This document shows, in pieces, positions 1 through 7,524 of a DNA stretch of 64,000 bases. A program made the translations under genes and the position numbers. Where the stretch lies: contig CAWCJL010000008.1 in NCBI GenBank assembly GCA_963795775.1, forward strand, positions 616,775 to 680,774, in the 5' to 3' direction. Under the pieces are notes generated by a model, which had not been told where the DNA came from, searched no databases, and was given only the letters and a program-made list of their open reading frames with translations. Origin of the DNA: CAWCJL01 sp963795775 (lineage in GTDB: Bacteria > Acidobacteriota > Terriglobia > Terriglobales > Acidobacteriaceae). Each line of letters begins with the position of its first letter. Within the stretch, counting starts at the first letter, position 1.

Positions 1-144
1 CTGGGCAAGACGACCGTGACATACCGGGCACGCCAGGACCGACAGGGTTTCCCTCCTCCTGTCTGCGACGTTTTGGCCTTTCTCGACACGGCGTTCGGGT
101 CTGTGGGACGGCATTTCACCAGTCTATCCGCGCTATCCGTTACC
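1..144. other. Window edge, no supported gene
   Basis: This stretch lies upstream of folD. An open frame continuous with folD runs back to position 16, but its N-terminal residues do not look like FolD, so I treat it as 5' flanking sequence. I see no RNA gene or clear promoter in it. Confidence 0.4.
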
Positions 145-1110
145 ATGAAGAGAATGAGTCGCGAAAGCATGACAGAAGCGCAGAAGACCATGCCGCGGGT
201 GCTCGAGGGCGCCACCATCGCGGCTGCCATCAAGGCCGACGTCGCGGCGGAAGTACAACGTCTGGCGCAACAAGGCATTCGTCCCGGCCTGGCCGCCGTG
301 CTGGTCGGGCATGTGCCCGCCTCCGAAATCTACGTGCGCAGCAAGGTGCGCACCTGCGGTGAACTGGGCATTTACAGCGACCTCATCACGCCACCTGAGA
401 CAGTGACCACCGAAGAAATGCTGCAACTGGTGAAGGACCTGAACGCGCGCGAGGACATCGACGGCATCCTGCTGCAACTGCCGCTGCCGCCGCAGGTCAA
501 CGCCAAGCTGCTGCTCGAAGCCGTGGCGCCGGAAAAGGATGTGGACGGATTCCACCCGGTGAACGTTGGCCGTCTCCAGACCGGGCAGCCTGCACTGGCT
601 CCGTGTACCCCGGCGGGCGTGATCCAGATACTCAAGCGCAGCCACATCCCCATCGCCGGACAGCATGCCGTGGTGCTGGGCCGCAGTGACATCGTCGGCA
701 AGCCGGCCGCCATCCTGCTGCTCGCCGAAAATGCCACGGTTACAATTTGCCACTCGAAGACACGGGACCTTGCCGCCTACTGCCGCAGCGCCGATATCCT
801 GGTGGCCGCCATCGGCCGTCCCGGCTTTGTGCAGCCGGATATGGTCAAGCCCGGCGCCACGGTGATCGATGTCGGCATCAACCGCATCACCGAGCGTGAA
901 GAGTTTGACCGCTTCTTCGCCGGCAACGCCCGGCGCGAAGAGATGTTTCTGCTCAAGGGCTCTACCCTGGTCGGCGATGTGGCGCCTGCGGCTTACGGCG
1001 TGGCCGGCGCGTATACGCCGGTGCCCGGCGGCGTGGGCCCTCTCACCATCGCCATGCTGATGAGCAACACCGTCCGGGCGGCAAAACTGCGGCGCGGCAT
1101 GGCCGTCTAG
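145..1110 (+). CDS. folD: FolD bifunctional methylenetetrahydrofolate dehydrogenase / methenyl-THF cyclohydrolase
   Basis: The enzyme interconverts 5,10-methylene-THF and 10-formyl-THF in the cytoplasm and so supplies formyl groups, for example to PurN encoded nearby. Family landmarks are all visible: YVRSK carrying the catalytic Tyr/Lys pair, the DVDGFHPVN segment, PCTPAGV, the NADP-binding GRSDIVGKP, and the C-terminal PVPGGVGPLT signature. Met codons at 145, 154, 169 and 190 are all possible starts and none has a strong ribosome site. FolD homology begins around MPRVLEG at 190, so the true protein may be 15 residues shorter. coaE follows after 13 bases, suggesting cotranscription. Confidence 0.95.
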   Translation: MKRMSRESMTEAQKTMPRVLEGATIAAAIKADVAAEVQRLAQQGIRPGLAAVLVGHVPASEIYVRSKVRTCGELGIYSDLITPPETVTTEEMLQLVKDLNAREDIDGILLQLPLPPQVNAKLLLEAVAPEKDVDGFHPVNVGRLQTGQPALAPCTPAGVIQILKRSHIPIAGQHAVVLGRSDIVGKPAAILLLAENATVTICHSKTRDLAAYCRSADILVAAIGRPGFVQPDMVKPGATVIDVGINRITEREEFDRFFAGNARREEMFLLKGSTLVGDVAPAAYGVAGAYTPVPGGVGPLTIAMLMSNTVRAAKLRRGMAV

Positions 1111-1123
1111 CCTGGGCCGCCAC

Positions 1124-1831
1124 ATGCTGCGGGTAGGTTTGACCGGAGGATTGGGCAGCGGCAAAAGCACTATCGCCGCCATCTTCCGTGCGTGCGGTGC
1201 GCATGTGATCGAGGCGGACGCGGTGGGCCGCAACCTGATGCAGCCCGGGCAGCCGGTATACGACCGCATCATCGTCGCCTTTGGCAACACAGTCGTGAAT
1301 GCTGACGGCTCACTGGACCGCAAGCGCCTGGCCACCCTTGCTTTTGCGGAAGGCCGGCTCGGCGAGTTGGATCGCATCATTCATCCGCCCGTGATTGCCG
1401 CGCAGGAGCGCTGGATGGATGCCCTGTTCGCGCAGCAGCCGGAGGCGGTGGCCATCGTCGAATCGGCGCTGATCTTTGAAGCGGGCCGCGCCGCCGAGCA
1501 TGGCGGCACTGTTCCCGGTTGGCGCGACCGCTTTGATCGCATCGTGCTGGTCACCGCGCCGGACGAAGTCAAAATTGCGCGCTTCGTCGAGCGCATCGCG
1601 GCTGGCACGCCGATAAGTGCCGAAGCCCGCGAAACACTCGCGGAGGATGCCCGCCGGCGACTCCGCGCACAGATACCGGATGCGGAAAAGATTGCGATGT
1701 GTGATTACGTGATCCGGAATGAGACGTCTCTCGAAGAAGTGCGGGCTCAGGTCGTCACGATTTTCGAGAGGCTGCAGGAGCTGTCCCGCCCGTCGGGAAA
1801 TGATGGACGCCGGCGGGGAAATACGTTTTAA
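1124..1831 (+). CDS. coaE: Dephospho-CoA kinase
   Basis: CoaE phosphorylates the 3'-OH of the dephospho-CoA ribose, the last step of coenzyme A synthesis. The N-terminus has the P-loop GLTGGLGSGKST followed by the family segment ADAVGRNL, and QPVYDRIIVAFG fits the CoA-binding domain. The length of 235 residues is slightly longer than the usual 200-210. It starts 13 bases after folD and is followed closely by the htrA-like gene, so these genes may form an operon. Confidence 0.93.
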   Translation: MLRVGLTGGLGSGKSTIAAIFRACGAHVIEADAVGRNLMQPGQPVYDRIIVAFGNTVVNADGSLDRKRLATLAFAEGRLGELDRIIHPPVIAAQERWMDALFAQQPEAVAIVESALIFEAGRAAEHGGTVPGWRDRFDRIVLVTAPDEVKIARFVERIAAGTPISAEARETLAEDARRRLRAQIPDAEKIAMCDYVIRNETSLEEVRAQVVTIFERLQELSRPSGNDGRRRGNTF

Positions 1832-1872
1832 GTGGCGGCACACAGGGGCGCCACAAAGGAGAGAGTCGCGTT

Positions 1873-3048
1873 ATGCTGCTTCGCCGCTTGTTGCTAATCT
1901 GCCTGATCGTGGGAGGCTTCTGGTATCTCACCTCGCACGCCGACTTCACTCGCCTGCACCGCTCTCCCCTGTTCAGCGGCACTGTATCGCGGCTGCACGG
2001 GCCCCTGCACCTCACCGAGGCGGATGCGCAGTCTGCCTATGACAGCGAAGAGGTGAATAACATCGCCACTTACAAGCGAGTGCTGCCCGCGGTGGTCAAC
2101 ATCACCTCTACCGCGGTGGCCTTCGACTTCTTCTATGGCATGGTGCCGCAGCAGGGGCAGGGCTCCGGCTTCATCGTGGACAAGGACGGACACATCCTGA
2201 CCAACTTCCACGTGATCGACGGCGGGCGGCAGATCGAAGTGACGCTGGCCGACAAGCACAAGTACAAGGCCCAGGTTGTGCTGACCGATAAGCCGCACGA
2301 CCTCGCGCTGATCCAGATCAACGCCCCCAACCTGACCCCCGCCGTGCTGGCCGATTCGCGCGGCCTGCAGGTGGGCCAGAAGGTGTACGCCATCGGCAAT
2401 CCCTTCGGCCTGAGCGGCACGATGACCACCGGCATCATCAGCGCCATGCGCTCCATCCGCGGACCCGAAGGCAACCTCATCGAGAACGCGATCCAGACCG
2501 ATGCGGCGATCAACCCCGGCAACTCCGGCGGGCCGCTGCTGAACTCGCATGGTGAGGTGATCGGCATCAACTCGTTGATTGCGACCAACCCCAATGAGCA
2601 GATCGAGCAGAGCGCAGGTATCGGGTTCGCCATTCCCATCAACACGGCGAAAGCGGTGCTCGAAGACTTTGCGCACTACGGCCGCGTGCGCCGGCCTTCG
2701 CTCGGCATCGTATCGCTGCCCATCGGACCGGACCTCGCCGAGCAGCTCGGGCTGCCTGCCGATTCCGGCGTGCTCATCCAGAAGACCGTGCCAGGCGGTG
2801 CGGCGGAACGCGCCGGCCTGCGCGGCGGCTCGCAGGAAGCGTACCTCGGCAACACGCCGATCTACCTCGGCGGCGACCTGATCGTCGCCATCGACGGCCA
2901 GGACGTGATCAACGGACAGGACATCTCGCTGGTGATGGACCAGCACCATACTGGCGATACCGTCACAATTACGTTCTTCCGTGGACAAAAGAAGATGACC
3001 GCGCGAGCCACGCTGGGCGAAGTGCAGTCGCGCGCCCAGTCCACTTAG
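1873..3048 (+). CDS. HtrA/Deg-family serine protease with C-terminal PDZ domain
   Basis: This is a periplasmic or membrane-anchored trypsin-like protease for quality control of envelope proteins. An N-terminal hydrophobic segment (residues about 4-17) is a signal anchor. The catalytic triad is His in LTNFHVID, Asp in PHDLALI and Ser in NPGNSGGPLL. One PDZ domain fills about residues 275-385, as in DegS or actinobacterial HtrA rather than the two-PDZ DegP. A purine-rich ribosome site (AAAGGAGAGAG) ends nine bases before the ATG. Confidence 0.92.
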   Translation: MLLRRLLLICLIVGGFWYLTSHADFTRLHRSPLFSGTVSRLHGPLHLTEADAQSAYDSEEVNNIATYKRVLPAVVNITSTAVAFDFFYGMVPQQGQGSGFIVDKDGHILTNFHVIDGGRQIEVTLADKHKYKAQVVLTDKPHDLALIQINAPNLTPAVLADSRGLQVGQKVYAIGNPFGLSGTMTTGIISAMRSIRGPEGNLIENAIQTDAAINPGNSGGPLLNSHGEVIGINSLIATNPNEQIEQSAGIGFAIPINTAKAVLEDFAHYGRVRRPSLGIVSLPIGPDLAEQLGLPADSGVLIQKTVPGGAAERAGLRGGSQEAYLGNTPIYLGGDLIVAIDGQDVINGQDISLVMDQHHTGDTVTITFFRGQKKMTARATLGEVQSRAQST

Positions 3049-3072
3049 CGCAGTGCAGATTCGGAGAGAACG

Positions 3073-4023
3073 ATGGCTACATGGAATCCGCAGAACATGC
3101 CCTCACAGGCGGGCAGACTCGCCCTGGTCACCGGGGCCAACAGCGGCATCGGCTTTTGGGCGGCGCAGCACCTGGCGAAAGCGGGCGCAACCGTGATTCT
3201 GGCCTGCCGCGATCTTCGCAAAGCGGAGCAAGCAAAGCAGCGCATGGTCGCTGCTGGCGTGTCCGGCGACGCGCTTGAGACCGCGCAGCTCGATCTCGCG
3301 GACCTGGATGCGGTACGCGCCTTTGCGCAGCAGATGCTTGCCTCTCCGCGCCCGCTCCATCTTCTGATCAACAACGCCGGCGTAATGGCGTTGCCGCGCC
3401 GCGCAACGACGCCGCAAGGTTTTGAGCTGCAGTTCGGCACCAACTACCTCGGCCATTTCGCGCTTACCGGCCTTCTGCTCCCGTTGCTGTTACCTGTACC
3501 CGGGAGCCGCATTGTGACTGTCAGCTCCATTGCGCACAAAGGCGGATTTATCGACTTCGGCGACCTGCAGGGCGAGCGCAAGTACACACCCTGGAAGGCG
3601 TACCGCCAGTCCAAGCTCGCCGATCTCCTCTTCGCGCTCGAGTTGGAACGGCGTCTCAAGCGAGCCGGCAAGCAGACCGAAAGCATCGCCGCCCATCCGG
3701 GTGTCGCAGCCACTAACCTTTTCGCTGCCGGGCCCGGCTCCGCCGGTGGCCTTCAAAAGCTCATCGGCGATATCGCCGTCAAGCTGGTGGCGCAGTCGGA
3801 GGACCAGGGCTCCTGGCCGACCCTCTACGCCGCCACGGCACCCGAAGCGAAAGGCGGCGGCTACTACGGCCCCGATGGCTGGCGCGAGATGAAGGGCGAT
3901 CCCGTTGCCGTGGAGCCTTCCACCCAGGCGCTGGATCAGAAAGCAGCAGCGCGCCTGTGGAGTGTGGGAGAAGCGCTGACCGGAGTGCATTACGCGGCGC
4001 TCGACGCTCCTTCGCCGCAATAG
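3073..4023 (+). CDS. Short-chain dehydrogenase/reductase
   Basis: A classical SDR oxidoreductase. The Rossmann motif TGANSGIG lies near residue 20, NNAGV follows strand 4, and the catalytic Tyr and Lys are in YRQSK. The layout (about 316 residues, RxLxKAEQAK helix, long C-terminus) resembles retinol-dehydrogenase or WWOX-like SDRs, which favour NADP. The substrate cannot be read from the sequence. A GGAGAG ribosome site sits just before the ATG and the gene follows the protease by 24 bases. Confidence 0.88.
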   Translation: MATWNPQNMPSQAGRLALVTGANSGIGFWAAQHLAKAGATVILACRDLRKAEQAKQRMVAAGVSGDALETAQLDLADLDAVRAFAQQMLASPRPLHLLINNAGVMALPRRATTPQGFELQFGTNYLGHFALTGLLLPLLLPVPGSRIVTVSSIAHKGGFIDFGDLQGERKYTPWKAYRQSKLADLLFALELERRLKRAGKQTESIAAHPGVAATNLFAAGPGSAGGLQKLIGDIAVKLVAQSEDQGSWPTLYAATAPEAKGGGYYGPDGWREMKGDPVAVEPSTQALDQKAAARLWSVGEALTGVHYAALDAPSPQ

Positions 4024-4060
4024 CAGTGAACGCGGAACGCGGGACGCGAGCCGCCCCGGC

Positions 4061-4711
4061 TTACCGCGCCTCTGCCGCTCCGGCCTGCGCGCGGCCCAGA
4101 TACCGCCGTCCCACTACTTCGTACTCCCCGGAGCAAACGCGTGCGATGGCCTCCGAGTATGCAATATGCTCTTCGGCCAGGATGCGCGCGCTGAGCGCGT
4201 CCACATCATCGCTGTCCAGCACGGTCACGCTGCGCTGCAGAACAATGACGCCGTGGTCGAGTTCCTCATCCACAAAGTGCACGGTGCAGCCGGAGATCTT
4301 CACGCCGTAGGCCAGCGCCTGCGCCTGCGCATCCAACCCCGGAAATGCGGGCAGCAGCGATGGGTGGATATTGAGAATACGCTGCGGGAAGGCCGCTATA
4401 AATCCGGGCGAAAGCAGCCTCATGTAGCCGGCCAGGCATACCAGGTCTACTGCATGCTCATGCAGTGCTGCGATGAATGCTGCGTCATGCTCGGCTCGCT
4501 TGCGGCCCTGCGCTTCAATGGCGAAAGCGGGCAGACCGCGTGCGCGCGCTGCCCCCAGGCCCGGCGCATCCGCACGATTCGACAGCACCACCGCGATCTC
4601 CGCACCTGGCAGACGGCCCGCTGCCACATTGTCGGCAATCGCCAGGAAGTTCGATCCGCGGCCGGATAACAGGATGCCGAGCCGCCGGCGCTGCCCTGCT
4701 GTCCCGTTCAT
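4061..4711 (-). CDS. purN: Phosphoribosylglycinamide formyltransferase
   Basis: PurN transfers the formyl group of 10-formyl-THF to glycinamide ribonucleotide, the third step of purine synthesis. The GAR phosphate-binding loop SGRGSNF is near the N-terminus. The catalytic Asn and His are in NIHPSLLPAFPG and the catalytic Asp is in DEELDHG. The 216-residue length is normal. Its ATG overlaps the purM stop (ATGA at 4708-4711), so translation is coupled to purM. Confidence 0.95.
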   Translation of the reverse strand: MNGTAGQRRRLGILLSGRGSNFLAIADNVAAGRLPGAEIAVVLSNRADAPGLGAARARGLPAFAIEAQGRKRAEHDAAFIAALHEHAVDLVCLAGYMRLLSPGFIAAFPQRILNIHPSLLPAFPGLDAQAQALAYGVKISGCTVHFVDEELDHGVIVLQRSVTVLDSDDVDALSARILAEEHIAYSEAIARVCSGEYEVVGRRYLGRAQAGAAEAR

Positions 4712-5812
4712 GCCTGCTCTGCGGGGTCTTCTCTGTAGATTACGGAGCGGTCGCCGCGCACAATCTGGCCGATGACGTGGAAGCGCTCGCCCAGCCGGCC
4801 GAGGAGGGTCTGCGCGCGTTTGAACTTCTCCTGAGGAATCACCGCAATCAGCCCGATGCCCATGTTGAAGGTGCGGCGCATCTCTTCGTCGCTTACGTTG
4901 CCCAGCTCCTGCAGGTGTTGAAACAGCGGCGGCAACGGCCAGCTCGCTGTATCGATCTCCGACGAAAGTCCCTTGGGAAGAATACGCGGCAGGTTTTCCG
5001 TAATGCCGCCGCCAGTAATATGCGCCATGCCCGCGACCACGCCGGCGCGTGTGAGCTGCTGGATCACCGGCAGGTAGCTGCGATGCACCTTCATCAGCGC
5101 AGCCGCCGCCTTGTCCTTGATGGCGGGCACGCGCTGGCCCGGCGCATAGCCGGCTACCTCGAAGAACAGCTTGCGGGCGAGCGAGTAGCCGTTGGTGTGC
5201 AGACCGGTCGAGGGCAGCCCGATGATAACGTCACCGGCGCGGATACCTTTTCCGGTGATGAGCTTTTCCCGCTCCACCACCCCCACGATAAAGCCGGCCA
5301 GGTCGTACTCGCCGTCTGCATAGAAACCCGGCATCTGTGCGGTTTCTCCGCCGATCAGCGCGCAGCCATTCTCCTTGCATGCGCCGGCCAGCCCGGTCAC
5401 TACCTGCTCGATCACCCGCGCCTTCCAGCCGTCCCGTTGCCAGGTAATCCAGGAAGAACAGCGGTACCGCACCCTGCACCGCGATGTCGTTCACGCAGTG
5501 GTTCACCAGGTCGGCGCCCACGGTGTTATGAACGCCAAGCTGGAACGCTAGCTTGAGCTTGGTGCCCACACCATCGGCGCTGGACACCAGCACCGGGTCG
5601 CTCATCTTGCTGTTGAGCCGGTACAGCGCGCCGAAGCCGCCGATGCCGCCCAACACGGATTTGCTAAAGGTCTGTTGCGCCAGCGCCTTGATGCGATCCT
5701 TGGCACGGTCGCCGCTCTGGATGTCCACGCCGGCATCGGCATAGGTAACGGAGGACCGCTTCTGTCCAGTCTGCGGGGCTGTTTGCTTGCTTGTCTTCGT
5801 ATGCTTGGGCAT
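4708..5812 (-). CDS. purM: Phosphoribosylformylglycinamidine cyclo-ligase, interrupted by a +1 frameshift
   Basis: PurM makes aminoimidazole ribotide from FGAM and ATP. The first part (start ATG at 5812, MPKHTKTSKQ) runs through SSADGVGTK, NDIAVQGA and FFLDYLATGRLE. The second part resumes in another frame with ARVIEQVVTGLAG, CALIGGETAQMPGFY and HITGGGITENLPR. One extra base near 5421, in the run read as GGAAGGCG on the coding strand, explains the break. Both halves are otherwise conserved and the following purN is intact, so a sequencing error is more likely than gene loss. An upstream extension to 5917 lacks PurM similarity. Confidence 0.88.
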
Positions 5813-5825
5813 GACTTCGGAAGGC

Positions 5826-7517
5826 TTAGTGTAGCAGCGGCGCATAGGCCACCGGTGCCAGCCCGGCGTCGGAGTTCTCCGTGCGCGAACGGGAGGGCGA
5901 CGCGCGGCCACGGCCACGGCGAGCCTTCATCGGGAGCTCCGCGCTCCCCGGCAAAGCCGTTTCAAATGCGCGAAAGCGCCGCTCCAGCTCCCATTGCTGC
6001 TGCGCCTTCTGGCTGGTGTCCAGCACCGCCCGGCACCTTGCCGAGGGCTTGTCGCTGCCCACCTGCCCGCGACAGGCCGAAACCGGCTCGCCGTACTCGT
6101 GATCGCGCCACAGGCTTTCCCCGGGCAGAAAGCTGTATTCCATGCTGTTGCGCACCATGCGTTTCAGCTCGCCATAGGTCAGGTCGTACGTCTCCACCGC
6201 GCGCTGGAATTCATGGGTCAGATCAATGCGCGAAACGCCCTCGTCATCGGTCGAAAGCGCCACCGGCACGCGATACGCGAGATAAAGCGGGAACGGGCTG
6301 TCGTCGCCCTCCACGTTGAGGATCACGTTGTTACTGGTGAGATTGACCTCCACCAGCACATGGCGCGCGGCCATCGTCTCCAGCAGCGCGAATGGATGAT
6401 TCTCGTAAATCACATCCACGCCGTGCCCGATGCGCTCAGCCCTGGCCACCTCCACCGCGGACGTAATGTGGAATGAAAGGCCGGCAGGCGGCACCAGCCC
6501 CGGCGCCAGCTCGCCGGCGTGCAGCGACAGCTTCACCTTCGGATAGAAGGGGCGCAGCGCCGCGAGCATTTGCATATGCAGTGTGTAATCGCGCATGGAG
6601 AAGAACGCGTCTTCGGGCTGCACCAGGTTCAGGCCCACAAAGCGCGGATCAGCCGAGGCCAGCTCGAAGCCCAGCACCAGCTCCCCGAAGACGGCCTCCG
6701 GAGGCATGTTGCGCAGCACCTGGAAAATGTACCGCACCGCCACCTGGCATGCGGGGGCTGCTTGCGGCGTACCGCAGTGTTCCATCGCACGCTGCCGCGC
6801 TTCGTATCCGTCCATCTCCTGCCGCAGCGCCGGTATCTGCCGGCTTAGCCCGGCATCGAGCAGGCGCTGTCGATACACGGCGAAATTTGGTTCAAAGCCG
6901 ATGCGCGTCGCCAGCTCGATCGACGGTCCGATATCCGGCGTGTGCATCAGTTCCAGGTACTGTTCGTTCTGCGCAGCGGCGCGCGCGCTCACTTCATCCA
7001 GCCACTCCGGCAGATGCGCATGGCTGGTGCCGCCGAACTTTGCGAACGAATCGAAAAAGTGGTCGTGCCCGGAGGTCGCGGTGGTGGGCACAAACGTTCG
7101 CATGGAGAAAGAATCGATCAGCTCGTCATACAGGTGCTGGTCTTGCGGCAGCTCCGTCGCGGGCACGGTTCCAGGCGCGCAGGTATTGGGCGCAGCGCCT
7201 TCGCTTCGGTGCACAAAGGCCAGCGCCACCGGGTTCACGCACAAGCCGTCTTCCCCGGCGGCACGAATCCAAGACTCCGCATACACCGCGCCGGAAAGGT
7301 GATTGTGCAGGTCGCCGCCCTTTGGCATCGCGTATAGAAACGCATGCAACGCCAGCGGCCCCTCGCGCTCGGCCTCGTCCATTGCGGCCGCGGCGCGCGC
7401 CTCCGACCCTGCGTGCCCGCGCGCCGCCGCCGGTCGAGCCCAGCCTGGAGCGACATAGAAAACAACCGCAAGCACGCAGCAAACACGCTGCCACAAAAGG
7501 AGCTTAGGACGTAGCAT
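5826..7517 (-). CDS. Secreted adenosine deaminase-like metallohydrolase
   Basis: An adenosine/AMP deaminase superfamily enzyme with a signal peptide (about residues 1-27, ending near APGWA), so probably periplasmic or extracellular and reminiscent of ADGF/CECR1-type deaminases. Zinc-site motifs are present: GGDLHNHLSGA (HxH), SLHAGEL, RIGHGVDV and LSTDDEGV. At about 560 residues it is longer than cytosolic Add, as expected of the secreted type. The first Met at 7517 puts its start seven bases from the divergent glycosidase start at 7525. An alternative Met at 7526 has a better-placed AAAGG. The C-terminus is arginine-rich. Confidence 0.82.
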   Translation of the reverse strand: MLRPKLLLWQRVCCVLAVVFYVAPGWARPAAARGHAGSEARAAAAMDEAEREGPLALHAFLYAMPKGGDLHNHLSGAVYAESWIRAAGEDGLCVNPVALAFVHRSEGAAPNTCAPGTVPATELPQDQHLYDELIDSFSMRTFVPTTATSGHDHFFDSFAKFGGTSHAHLPEWLDEVSARAAAQNEQYLELMHTPDIGPSIELATRIGFEPNFAVYRQRLLDAGLSRQIPALRQEMDGYEARQRAMEHCGTPQAAPACQVAVRYIFQVLRNMPPEAVFGELVLGFELASADPRFVGLNLVQPEDAFFSMRDYTLHMQMLAALRPFYPKVKLSLHAGELAPGLVPPAGLSFHITSAVEVARAERIGHGVDVIYENHPFALLETMAARHVLVEVNLTSNNVILNVEGDDSPFPLYLAYRVPVALSTDDEGVSRIDLTHEFQRAVETYDLTYGELKRMVRNSMEYSFLPGESLWRDHEYGEPVSACRGQVGSDKPSARCRAVLDTSQKAQQQWELERRFRAFETALPGSAELPMKARRGRGRASPSRSRTENSDAGLAPVAYAPLLH

Positions 7518-7524
7518 AGGCACC

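Noticed and set aside
1894..2988. Minus-strand frame across the HtrA-like gene
   Set aside because: Antisense shadow. The + strand has a signal anchor, full catalytic triad and a ribosome site.
4708..5812. Programmed frameshifting in purM
   Set aside because: No slippery heptamer or conserved stimulatory structure is visible, and similar single-base breaks occur in many unrelated genes, so error is simpler.
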